Below are positions 35,689-43,405 of a stretch of DNA of 56,427 nucleotides, one piece after another (positions within the stretch are counted from its first letter, which is position 1; the number at the start of each line of letters is the position of its first letter). The translations under genes were made by a program, and so were the position numbers. Source of the DNA: Chloroflexi bacterium HGW-Chloroflexi-10 (GTDB lineage: Bacteria > Chloroflexota > Anaerolineae > Anaerolineales > Anaerolineaceae); contig PHBZ01000037.1 of NCBI GenBank assembly GCA_002840755.1, positions 37,505-93,931 of the forward strand. Reading direction: 5' to 3'. Under the pieces are notes generated by a model. That model did not search any database. It was not told where the DNA came from and worked only from the letters and a program-made list of their open reading frames with translations.

Positions 35689-36300
35689 TCATTTTGCACC
35701 TGCCGGGTTTTCGGTGTCGAGGGTCCAATTGGCGGGGTTGGATTCGATGTATTCGCGGATACGGTCGAGGTCGGGTTCGCTGCGGATGATGTGTTCGTAA
35801 TAATTGCGGTGCCAGATGGGCGATGATTGCTTTGGGGGCGACGCATGCTCTATGGGCGACGCATGCGTCGCCCGTACAAAATCATCATGTATGGCGTCGA
35901 GGGAATGGATGCGTTTGGATACGGCGGATTTGTAAGACCCGATGATGGCGCCGATGGAACGGGGTTTCGGGCCGGATGGATGGGGCGACGCATGCTCTGA
36001 GGGCGACGCATGCGTCGCCCGTACGGGATTATCGAGGATGGCGATGATGCCGTGGATGTGGTTGGGCATGATGATAAAGGCGTCGGTTTCGACGTTTTGG
36101 AAATGCTGCGGGATTTCGTTCCAGGTGTCCAGGGCAATTTGTCCGGCGTCGGTGAGGGTCATTTCTTCATTAATTATGCTGCCAAAGATACATTCTCGCT
36201 CATAGGTACAAATGGTAATGAAATAGAGACCCGGCTGGGTGTAGTCGTAGTCTTGAAGACGGATGGAACGGCGATTCTTTTGCAACAATTCGGGTTGCAT
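35689..36300 (-). CDS. REP-associated tyrosine transposase (RAYT, Y1_Tnp)
   Basis: A 203-residue single-strand HUH-type transposase that mobilises or maintains REP palindromes. The HUH motif is MPNHIHG (H81, H83) and the catalytic tyrosine is in WHRNYYEHII (about Y167/Y168). The N-terminal RRSIRLQDYDYTQPGLYFIT is family-typical. Two stretches, VRATHASPSEHASP (93-106) and VRATHASPIEHASP (142-155), are translations of its own REP palindromes lying in frame. Its ATG overlaps the hsdM stop by 1 nt (TAATG), so it is translationally coupled to the restriction operon. It splits hsdM from the OLD gene. Whether the transposase tolerates the two extra loops is unknown, but the catalytic residues remain. 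Confidence 0.9.
   Translation of the reverse strand: MQPELLQKNRRSIRLQDYDYTQPGLYFITICTYERECIFGSIINEEMTLTDAGQIALDTWNEIPQHFQNVETDAFIIMPNHIHGIIAILDNPVRATHASPSEHASPHPSGPKPRSIGAIIGSYKSAVSKRIHSLDAIHDDFVRATHASPIEHASPPKQSSPIWHRNYYEHIIRSEPDLDRIREYIESNPANWTLDTENPAGAK
35836..35873. repeat. REP module inside RAYT gene, copy 1
   Basis: Half-unit GGGCGACGCATGC (35836-35848) and full palindrome GGGCGACGCATGCGTCGCCC (35854-35873), followed by GTAC. It is read in frame as VRATHASPIEHASP. Confidence 0.85.
35983..36020. repeat. REP module inside RAYT gene, copy 2
   Basis: Half-unit GGGCGACGCATGC (35983-35995) and full palindrome (36001-36020), followed by GTACGG. It is read in frame as VRATHASPSEHASP. Layout and spacing match copy 1. 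Confidence 0.85.
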
Positions 36301-38327
36301 TATTTATCTCCTAAAATTTCATCCAATAAGCCATCGGTTTCGTGTTCGAGGGCGAGAATATCGGCGCGGATTTCTTCGAGGGTACGCATGGGCTGGGGTT
36401 TGTAGAAATAGCGGGTGAAGCTGATTTCATAACCGGTTTTGACGCTGGCGGGGTCGTACCAGGCATCGGGGGCGTAGGGCAGCACTTCGCGGCGCAGAAA
36501 GGCTTCGATGCCGCCTTGTTCGAGCAGAGGAATTTGTTCGGTGTCGCGCAGGGTGGAATCGGTTTCGTATTCGACAACGGCAGGTTTACCATCGATGAGG
36601 GTTTCAAAGAGACCCTGGAGGGGGTTGGCAGGGGTGCCGCGTTTGTAGATTTTTTTGATGACAAGGGGCGACGCATGCGTCGCCCGTACGGAATCATTAT
36701 GTGTCGCCCGTACAGAATCATCATGCGGCGGCCAAACGGCATTGGCGGTGAGGGATTTGATTTCTTTGGGGGAATAGGCGCGGTTGGAGTCGATGCCGGG
36801 AAGACGAAGAGGGCGATCAACGGTGACTTTCCAGTAGCCAAAGGCGGCATTGGGGAAGATTTTGGATTGTTCGCTTTCTTCAAAGGCAAGGAAGGTATCA
36901 CAGATGCGCTGGATATCGGGTTCGCCAAGTTCGCAGTTCTTTTTGCCGAGGTTTTTGCGCAGGGGGGTGTACCATTGGGTAGCATCGATGAGTTGGACTT
37001 TGCCCTGGCGGTGGGCGGGTTTGCGGTTGGAAAGAACCCAAATATAGGTGGCAATACCGGTGTTATAAAACATATTTAACGGTAGAGCAACGATGGCTTC
37101 GAGCCAGTCGTTTTCGATGATCCAGCGGCGGATGTTGGATTCGCCCTGCCCGGCGTCGCCGGTGAAGAGAGAAGAGCCGTTGTGAACCTCGGCGATACGG
37201 CTGCCAAGGGCGGTTTTGTGTTTCATTTTGCTGACCATGTTGGCAAGGAAAAGCAGTTGGCCGTCACTGGAACGGGTAAGGAGGGAATATTCGGGGTCGC
37301 CGGCATGTTGGATGATAAAACGCAAGTCTTTGATGCCATCCTTACCGCCCATGCGTTCCAGATCGCTTTTCCATGATTTTCCGTAGGGTGGGTTGGAAAG
37401 CATGAAATCGAATTCGTGAGAGGGGAAGGCATCGTTGGAGAGGGTGGAATATTCCGGACCGCCGATTATGTTATCGGCGGCTTCACCTTCGCCTTTGAGG
37501 AGGAGATCGGCTTTGGCGATGGCGTAGGTTTCGGCGTTGATTTCCTGGCCGTAGAGGTGGGTAGCGACCTGTTTGCCAGTTTTACCGGCCATTTCCTGTA
37601 GGGTTTCCTCGGCGATGGTGAGCATACCACCGGTACCGCAGGCGCCATCGTAGAGCAGGTAGGTGCCGGATTCAATGCTCTTGGCGATAGGCAGGAAGAT
37701 GAGTTTGGCCATCAGTTTCACGGCGTCACGCGGGGTCCAGTGCTCGCCGGCTTCCTCGTTGTTTTCTTCATTGAATTTACGGACGAGTTCTTCAAAGATG
37801 GTGCCCATGGCGTGGTTATCCAGCCCGGGATGTTTGACGGAGTTGTTGCCGTTCAAGACCGGGTTGGGCGAGAGGTTGATATCAGGGGAAAGTAATTTTT
37901 CGATGAGTGTGCCGAGGGTGTCCGATTTGGAGAGGCGCGGGATCTGGTTGCGAAATTCAAATTTTTCGAGGATGTCCTGGACATTGGGGGAGTAACCATC
38001 CAGGTAGGCTTCGAAATCGGCTTTAAGCTGCTGCTGGCTGGTGCGGGAACGCAGATCGCGCAGGGTAAATTTAGAGGTATTGTAGAAGGCCTGGCCGGAC
38101 GCCTGACGGAGGGCTGAATCCTGGTGGATGATATTTTGCTGGTCGAGCATGGTTTTCATATCCAGAACTTTTTGTTTGGTGGGTTCGAGGATGGAATCGA
38201 GGCGGCGGATGACGGTCATGGGGAGGATAACGTCGCGGTATTTGCCGCGCACGTAAAGGTCGCGCAGGACATCATCGGCAATGCCCCAGATATAGTTAGT
38301 AATCCAGCTCAGTTGCGGTTGTTCCAT
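36300..38327 (-). CDS. hsdM: type I restriction methyltransferase subunit M
   Basis: A 675-residue adenine-N6 methylase. The N-terminal HsdM helical domain starts QLSWITNYIWGIADDVLRD. AdoMet motif I is YDGACGTGGMLT and the catalytic motif IV is LSNPPYG. The start at 38327 (MEQPQLSW) is chosen over the open frame at 38408 because AAGGA lies 6 nt upstream. At about residues 535-555 the sequence DDSVRATHNDSVRATHASPL is encoded by an in-frame REP module, between AVWPPH and VIKKIYKRGT. This lies in the C-terminal region, away from the catalytic motifs, so activity may survive. First gene of the hsd operon; it overlaps the RAYT start by 1 nt. Confidence 0.95.
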   Translation of the reverse strand: MEQPQLSWITNYIWGIADDVLRDLYVRGKYRDVILPMTVIRRLDSILEPTKQKVLDMKTMLDQQNIIHQDSALRQASGQAFYNTSKFTLRDLRSRTSQQQLKADFEAYLDGYSPNVQDILEKFEFRNQIPRLSKSDTLGTLIEKLLSPDINLSPNPVLNGNNSVKHPGLDNHAMGTIFEELVRKFNEENNEEAGEHWTPRDAVKLMAKLIFLPIAKSIESGTYLLYDGACGTGGMLTIAEETLQEMAGKTGKQVATHLYGQEINAETYAIAKADLLLKGEGEAADNIIGGPEYSTLSNDAFPSHEFDFMLSNPPYGKSWKSDLERMGGKDGIKDLRFIIQHAGDPEYSLLTRSSDGQLLFLANMVSKMKHKTALGSRIAEVHNGSSLFTGDAGQGESNIRRWIIENDWLEAIVALPLNMFYNTGIATYIWVLSNRKPAHRQGKVQLIDATQWYTPLRKNLGKKNCELGEPDIQRICDTFLAFEESEQSKIFPNAAFGYWKVTVDRPLRLPGIDSNRAYSPKEIKSLTANAVWPPHDDSVRATHNDSVRATHASPLVIKKIYKRGTPANPLQGLFETLIDGKPAVVEYETDSTLRDTEQIPLLEQGGIEAFLRREVLPYAPDAWYDPASVKTGYEISFTRYFYKPQPMRTLEEIRADILALEHETDGLLDEILGDK
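36666..36712. repeat. REP module inside hsdM
   Basis: The perfect palindrome GGGCGACGCATGCGTCGCCC (36666-36685), then GTACGG, a spacer and a degenerate half-unit TGTGTCGCCCGTAC (36699-36712). On the minus strand it is read without stops as SVRATHNDSVRATHASP. Confidence 0.85.
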
Positions 38328-38467
38328 TGTTTTTCCTTCGATATGGTTTTTGGTTGATATTACCAGTAAGTTAGCAATTAAGTATTGGGTTGCATTTTTG
38401 AAGTGCAATATAAATATAGAGATTAAGTTTTATGGATATGGGTGACCGCCCAAGGAATCCTTTTCTT

Positions 38468-38496
38468 ATAATAGACACACCAGGGGATTTTGTCAA
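38468..38496 (-). promoter_or_regulatory. consensus sigma70 promoter of hsd operon
   Basis: Minus strand TTGACA (38496-38491), 17-nt spacer, TATTAT (38473-38468). It lies about 140 nt before the hsdM ATG, leaving a long leader. No other good start of transcription is seen between it and hsdM. Confidence 0.75.
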
Positions 38497-38544
38497 CGAG
38501 TTTTGGGGTCGGGGTAGTGGGGTTACAGAAGTGCAATGGAGAAT

Positions 38545-38610
38545 TTTGTGTATCACTTTTGGCGAAAAGTGTTATACAAATTGGTTTGTGTAACATAAGA
38601 GTTATACAAA
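38545..38610. promoter_or_regulatory. tandem TTTGTRTAAC inverted repeats
   Basis: Site 1 (38545-38580): TTTGTGTATCACTTTT, 4-nt centre, then its near-complement ending GTTATACAAA. Site 2 (38585-38610): TTTGTGTAAC, 6-nt centre, GTTATACAAA. The four half-sites lie about 50-115 nt upstream of the hsd promoter -35 box and look like binding sites for a dimeric regulator. Confidence 0.55.
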
Positions 38611-38628
38611 AGATGAACGATATTTTTA

Positions 38629-38665
38629 TACTGCGATAATACCTTATTTGGGTATTATCGCAGTA
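38629..38665. other. 15-bp perfect inverted repeat
   Basis: TACTGCGATAATACC (38629-38643), 7-nt loop, GGTATTATCGCAGTA (38651-38665). No T run follows on either strand, so it is not an ordinary terminator. It may be an operator or a remnant of a mobile-element end. Confidence 0.6.
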
Positions 38666-38861
38666 AGAAAATTACAAAGATTAAGCTTTTCTCGGTTTAA
38701 TGGACATGTTTTAAAGGGTGAATTGATGCGTTGTCGGGGTTAAACACCAAAAAATGATGCGGTTTTGGGAATTCGGACCGGTTGCAAAGAGTGTTAAGAC
38801 CCAATTCACATAGTCCCGAGCGTTTTTATCGGGGGAGGCCGTTCTTTAGCCGGGTGAGAGA

Positions 38862-38962
38862 TTCAGGAGAAACGCACTTGCCGGGCCGAAATGAACACTC
38901 ACGGGTGAGCGCTCTGCGCTGCGTACCGGACGGAGGGCGGGGAAAAGTGCATCTCTCCTGAA
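38862..38962 (-). other. long-range inverted repeat in 3' region of LCP gene
   Basis: TTCAGGAGAAACGCACTT (38862-38879) pairs imperfectly with AAGTGCATCTCTCCTGAA (38945-38962). Inside lie a hairpin CTCAC-GG-GTGAG and a GC-rich stem. It starts a few nt after the LCP gene stop and would form a 100-nt structure in its 3' UTR. The rest of the gap (38666-38861) shows no gene. Confidence 0.45.
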
Positions 38963-38969
38963 GGTTTGC

Positions 38970-40277
38970 TTACGGGTAGCCTTCCTGCGTGGCGGTGACG
39001 GTGGCGGTGGCGGTTCCCGGGCCGGGGTAGCCTTCGACGGTGTTGGAGGGGGTCAGCGTGGGCCCGCCGGGGGTGATGGTGGGGGTGCGCGTTCCAGGCG
39101 GCAGCGGGGTGTTGGTCGCGGTGAAGGTTGCGGTCGCGGTATGGGTTGGGCTGGCAGTCGGGGTATTCGTCGGGGTCGGCGATACGGTCAGCTGGTATTC
39201 CAGGGTGAGCACGATATCCGAGGATTTGACGGAGACCATGGTGAAATCGATGGCTTGCTGGACGACGGCGCTGATGTTCTCGCTCAGCGGCAGCAGTACG
39301 GTAGACTCGACCGTGTTGGGCAGGGTCCACTTCTCAAAATCTTCAATGCCCAATTGGAAGAAGCCAAACCGGTCGGCCTGCCCCAAGCGCAGCGCCAGCC
39401 CGATGTTGGCGATCAGGTCCGGCAGGGTCAGGTTGCTTTGAACGGTGTTGGTGTAGGTTTCGTAGATTTCGCCGATTTCGACCAGTTTGCCGCCCTGGGC
39501 CAGGCGCATGAAAAGCTGCCAGACCACCTGTTCCTGGCGCCAGGCCTGATCGCGGATGTCCCAGTCTTCACGGAAGCTGACAAAGCACAACACGTCGCCG
39601 CCGCGCAGGTGGATGCTGCCAGCCGGGATACCGCCGCAGTCGTAGTAGTAATTGCGCATGGTGTTAACGTCCAGCCCGTCCAGCTCTTCGACGAACCAGG
39701 TGAAATCGTCCTTGTGGACGACGGCAAATTCATCCGGCCGGATGCCCAGGTTGTATTCGATGGTATCGGCCAGCATCTCGAAACCGCCCACGGCATAGGC
39801 GACGTTGACACGCTGCATGGTGTAGCCGGGGATGTAGACGAACATTTCCGGGGGCAGGCTCAGCAGGGCCACTTTGGCGAGGCGCGGGTTGTAGAAAGCC
39901 AGCATCATCGCGTCGGTGCGGCTGGTAAAGGGGGCCGGGTTGTCTGAACCCATCAGCACGATCAGACGCACTTCATCCGGAATGCTCAGGCCGCTGAGCG
40001 GGTTGGGGATCGGGCTGACCGGTTCGATGCGCGGGGTCGGGTAGACGGTGCGCGGCACGTGGCGCGGGATGGCGGAAGGTTGGCTGGTGGCCGAGGCGGT
40101 CGGCGGCGGCGTCTGGCTGGAGGTGGCGCTCGGGGACGGCGAGCTGCTGGGTGTGGCGCTGGAACGGGCGGCGCAGCCGGAGATGAGCATCAGCAGCACC
40201 ACCAGCACAAAGACCGGCGCCAGGACGAGCCTGCGCATCTGCTTTTTTTGAGGGCTTTGCTGCGGTATGCCATTCAT
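38970..40277 (-). CDS. LytR-CpsA-Psr (LCP) family lipoprotein
   Basis: A 435-residue exported protein. An N-terminal signal with lipobox LISGC (about 31-35) is followed by a Ser/Thr/Pro linker (about 40-75). The LCP domain (about 100-330) is recognisable from LIVLMGSD, SRTDAMMLAFYNP, VALLSLPPEMFVYIPG and RVNVAYAVGG. LCP proteins attach glycopolymers to the envelope using polyprenyl-phosphate-linked donors. The tail (about 370-435) is Thr/Pro repeats ending EGYP, probably an extended surface stalk. It starts 15 nt after the stop of the gene upstream (40293-41318), so the two are co-transcribed. Which polymer is attached cannot be told. Confidence 0.85.
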   Translation of the reverse strand: MNGIPQQSPQKKQMRRLVLAPVFVLVVLLMLISGCAARSSATPSSSPSPSATSSQTPPPTASATSQPSAIPRHVPRTVYPTPRIEPVSPIPNPLSGLSIPDEVRLIVLMGSDNPAPFTSRTDAMMLAFYNPRLAKVALLSLPPEMFVYIPGYTMQRVNVAYAVGGFEMLADTIEYNLGIRPDEFAVVHKDDFTWFVEELDGLDVNTMRNYYYDCGGIPAGSIHLRGGDVLCFVSFREDWDIRDQAWRQEQVVWQLFMRLAQGGKLVEIGEIYETYTNTVQSNLTLPDLIANIGLALRLGQADRFGFFQLGIEDFEKWTLPNTVESTVLLPLSENISAVVQQAIDFTMVSVKSSDIVLTLEYQLTVSPTPTNTPTASPTHTATATFTATNTPLPPGTRTPTITPGGPTLTPSNTVEGYPGPGTATATVTATQEGYP

Positions 40278-40292
40278 GCGCGCTGATCCACC

Positions 40293-41318
40293 TTATATGG
40301 CCAGCGGTTTGCCGGCATTTTCTAAAGCGGCCTGGTAGGCGCTGGTTAACGAGCCAATTGGCATTTGGGCGACGAGCTGGTTGAAGGCTTGCGCAAAGGG
40401 CTGCTCGGGCGCTTTGGGGAAGCGCTGCAGATAGTCCAGCAGGATCACCGAGAAGACGTGCGAGCCGTCATTATGTTTGAGCAGGTAGCCGTAGGGATCG
40501 TCTTGCAGGCCGGCGCGCTGGCAGATATATAGCGACATGGCCTCGACCACGTTTTCCTCAAGGAAGCCGTCCATCTCGGGGAAGCCAAAGGCCGGGTCTT
40601 TCCGCTCAAAGGCCAGGCGGATGAAGGGATCGCCGGCGATGGCATCCAGGCTGGCGCGCACGCTTTCCAGCTCGAAGGGCGGCCGGAAGACGTCGTGCAG
40701 CGCTTTGGCGAAAATGGTTTCTTTGTTGAAGCTGATATCGGCGATATAGCGCGGCCCGGAGATTTTGATGGCGTGGGGTGCGGCCAGCGCGCACAGGTAG
40801 AGGCTGATCTCATCCGGGGCGCTGCTGCCGAGGAGGGCGTCCAATTCTGTTTCCAGATGGGCGCTTTCGGCGAAGTGAGTCAGCTCGTCTTGTTTGTGGC
40901 GGATTTGCGGCAGGCAGGTGCTGTGCCAGTATTCGCGGAAGCCCATGTTCTCGGCTTCGGCCAGGACGGGGGCCAGGGTGCGCATCAGCGGCGTGAGCAG
41001 GGCGCTCTGAGCGGCCAGGCGCGGGGCGAGTTCCTGCAGGCGGGTGAGCAAGCTGTCTTCAGCGGCCATCAGCTCCAGCAGGGAGACGTCTTCAAAATCC
41101 GGCAGGTAGGAGAGGATAAAGGCCAGGATCGGGCTGATCATCGCGTTGCCGAGGGCCTGGGTGACGGGGTAGAGCAGGTCGCGCGAGTCCTGGCTGAGGG
41201 CCTCGCCAAATTCGGCATAGACCTGGGGGTGGCGGCGGGTGTAGAACGGGTCCGCCGTGAGGATATTGAGCAGGTTGAGCAGGTCCAGGTTATAGCAAGA
41301 TTGAATATGTAGTTCCAT
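40293..41318 (-). CDS. unknown protein paired with LCP gene
   Basis: A 341-residue soluble-looking protein that I do not recognise. It is mostly helical, with no signal peptide. FAKALHDVFRPPFELE at about 203-218 resembles degenerate HExxH-PP-type helices of metallopeptidase-like families, but the second His is missing, so catalysis is doubtful. MSLYICQRAG and GSHVFSVILLDYL are further conserved-looking blocks. AAGGAAG precedes the ATG. The LCP gene follows 15 nt downstream, so a role connected with envelope assembly is possible from context only. Confidence 0.55.
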   Translation of the reverse strand: MELHIQSCYNLDLLNLLNILTADPFYTRRHPQVYAEFGEALSQDSRDLLYPVTQALGNAMISPILAFILSYLPDFEDVSLLELMAAEDSLLTRLQELAPRLAAQSALLTPLMRTLAPVLAEAENMGFREYWHSTCLPQIRHKQDELTHFAESAHLETELDALLGSSAPDEISLYLCALAAPHAIKISGPRYIADISFNKETIFAKALHDVFRPPFELESVRASLDAIAGDPFIRLAFERKDPAFGFPEMDGFLEENVVEAMSLYICQRAGLQDDPYGYLLKHNDGSHVFSVILLDYLQRFPKAPEQPFAQAFNQLVAQMPIGSLTSAYQAALENAGKPLAI

Positions 41319-41385
41319 ATTTCTTCCTTGTAGTTGGTGATGGGTTGGTGATGGATATTATACCCTTTTGGGGGAAAGATCAGAG

Positions 41386-41424
41386 TAAAGAGTAATGAGT
41401 AATGAGTGATGAGTAATGAGGGAA
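41386..41424. repeat. GAGTAAT repeat array
   Basis: Five near-copies of the heptamer GAGTAAT (AGAGTAAAGAGTAATGAG, then TGATGAGTAATGAG). Same family as 21219-21436. The rest of the gap to 41520 shows no gene. Confidence 0.7.
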
Positions 41425-41520
41425 AGAGAGGGGGTGGGGAGCGAAATATAATTTCGCTAGGAGCGGTTTAAAAAAAGGACGATGAATTTCGCTGAGAGCA
41501 GGTGGGGCGGGGAGTTAACC

Positions 41521-41555
41521 AAAAACTGACACGCCTTTCCCGAAGCGTGTCAGTT
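41521..41555 (-). terminator. Rho-independent terminator after MFS gene
   Basis: On the minus strand an 11-bp stem AACTGACACGC/GCGTGTCAGTT with a 10-nt loop ends in TTTTTGG. It lies about 195 nt beyond the MFS stop codon. The sequence between (41556-41750) shows no gene. Confidence 0.7.
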
Positions 41556-41750
41556 CATTCAACGGCGGATTGAGGGCTTACCGCCGGGTTCCCCAAGGAA
41601 ATTTATTGCTTACTCTGAGAAGTTTACTACTATCGTGTGGTGTTTACATCCGACAAAGGATCAATTCCTGATTAGCGTAAGGTCTCATTTGTGCCCTGTC
41701 CGAATGGCCAGGGAAGCGCTGTAACCGGTCAGGGTATTCGAACTTTGATT

Positions 41751-43025
41751 CTAATCCGCATTAGCTGGGACTCCTTGTCCGCTGGGTGGCAGCGGCTGAG
41801 CTGGACTGATCTTGAATTTGAACCAGGCGATGGGAGCGACGATGAGCAGGGCGGCGGCCGGGAGGATAAACGGCACGCTGGGGTTGAAGGTCTCCCACAG
41901 GAAGGCACCAATCACCGGCGCGGGCAGGGATACAAAGCCAACGCTGGTGGAAAACAAGCCAAAGGCGACGCCGCGGAGTTTCTCGGGGACGGCTTTGGAG
42001 ATCAATGAACTATAGGCCGGGCCGACGAGGGCCTGCCCCATCCCGAAGAGGATCCAGGCGATGACCATACTGCTGAAGCTGCGGCTGATGACGAAGACGA
42101 GCATCGAGGAAGACATGATCACCAGCCCGGCGGTGATGGCGACATGCTCGCCTTTGCGGTCTGAGAGCCAGCCGGTGAAGAGCATCAGGGCCATGGTGAC
42201 GATGGAGGCTATGGAATTGAGGATGCCGATCTGGGTGTTGGTGATGCCGGCCTGGTCCCGCATGTAGATGGGCATGAGCTGCCCGATCATGCTGAAGTTG
42301 ACATCAATGATGCCGTCCGAGATGAGGATCCAGGTGACCAGCCCGCCGGTGAAGAGCAGGCCAAACATGGTAGTGAGACTGGTTTTGAGGCCGCTCCAAC
42401 TGGGGCGTTCCGTGGCTTCGGCGGCGCTGCGGCGCTGTTGTTTGCCGGCGGCGATGGCCATGACCACGCGCATGATGGTCGCCAGGGTGAAGATTCCGCC
42501 GGCGACGAGGAACATGACGGTGTAGCCGTACTGGTCGGAGAGAAAACCACCGAGGGGCGGGCCGAAAACACCCACGACAGCAAAGACCGTGTCGGCGATG
42601 CCGTAGATCTTACCGCGGTTGTTTTCGGTGGACTGCTCGGCGATGAAGGCACGGAAGCTGGGCGCGACAAAGGAACGCCCTATGGCGCTGGTGGCCATGG
42701 CGATGAGTACCCATTCCCACGTGGGAGAAAGGAGGAAGATGACAAAGGTGAGCATATTGGCGACGCTGCCAATGGCGACGGCGCGCAGCCGCCCGATGGA
42801 ATCGGAGATCCAGCCGCCAAAAATCTGGAAGAGCAGGGGCAGGACGGCGGCGACGGTGAAGAACAGGCCCACCTGGCGCACATCCGCACCGAGGTGCTGT
42901 AAGTAGAGCGGCAGGAGCGGGTCGTACATCATGGCGGCAATGTTTGCCAGAATCATACCGCCCATAAAAAGGCGCAATGTTTTGGGGAATAAAGTGAGGA
43001 TTCCGGTTTTCGGTGAGTTTTGCAT
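41751..43025 (-). CDS. MFS transporter
   Basis: A 424-residue inner-membrane transporter with about twelve hydrophobic segments. The family loop between TM2 and TM3 reads GGWISDSIGRLRAVAIG and its second-half counterpart reads TGWLSDRKGEHVAITAG, the duplicated MFS signature. It resembles drug-efflux-like members, but the substrate is not readable. GGVI-type glycine-rich helices (GVFGPPLGGFLSD) are typical of the antiporter motif C. It is a single gene with its own promoter at 43083-43110 and its own terminator. Confidence 0.9.
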   Translation of the reverse strand: MQNSPKTGILTLFPKTLRLFMGGMILANIAAMMYDPLLPLYLQHLGADVRQVGLFFTVAAVLPLLFQIFGGWISDSIGRLRAVAIGSVANMLTFVIFLLSPTWEWVLIAMATSAIGRSFVAPSFRAFIAEQSTENNRGKIYGIADTVFAVVGVFGPPLGGFLSDQYGYTVMFLVAGGIFTLATIMRVVMAIAAGKQQRRSAAEATERPSWSGLKTSLTTMFGLLFTGGLVTWILISDGIIDVNFSMIGQLMPIYMRDQAGITNTQIGILNSIASIVTMALMLFTGWLSDRKGEHVAITAGLVIMSSSMLVFVISRSFSSMVIAWILFGMGQALVGPAYSSLISKAVPEKLRGVAFGLFSTSVGFVSLPAPVIGAFLWETFNPSVPFILPAAALLIVAPIAWFKFKISPAQPLPPSGQGVPANAD

Positions 43026-43082
43026 ACAACGCTTTCGTTATTCTGAGTTACCCATAAATAATATTTATTTTGTAATAAACAT

Positions 43083-43110
43083 ATTGTAATAGTTTATGAG
43101 AATTTGTCAA
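43083..43110 (-). promoter_or_regulatory. promoter of MFS gene in AT-rich repeat region
   Basis: Minus strand TTGACA (43110-43105), 16-nt spacer, TACAAT (43088-43083). The element TAATATTTATTTT occurs on both sides (about 43060 and 43122), which could be regulator sites. The rest of the gap to 43388 shows no gene. Confidence 0.6.
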
Positions 43111-43405
43111 TATATTAAAATGTAATATTTATTTTATTAATATTTTGTGTAAATTTATTTGCAACGGGTTCGGCGGCGGCGATGGATTTGCACAAAAAGA
43201 CCAACTGTAATTCTAGCCGGCCTGGCGGGTGAAGACATCCGCGTGCTGACCTAAATCGGCATACCCGGATGGGTAATTTTGATACTGGTCATTGCACCAG
43301 GTGCGTTAACCAAACCTTACCATATTGAAGATCAATTCTTAACCTGGTGTTAAATAGCCGTAAATGATCGCAGGGTATAACTAGAGCATGCAAAGGACAA
43401 CATTT

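Noticed and set aside
36342..37079. Plus-strand open frame opposite hsdM
   Set aside because: Antisense shadow of hsdM with no independent support.
38830..38960. Glycine-riboswitch-like phrases (GTGAGAG, GGGCCGAAATG, TACCGGACGGAG) on the plus strand
   Set aside because: Key core sequences do not match, and no plus-strand gene lies downstream.
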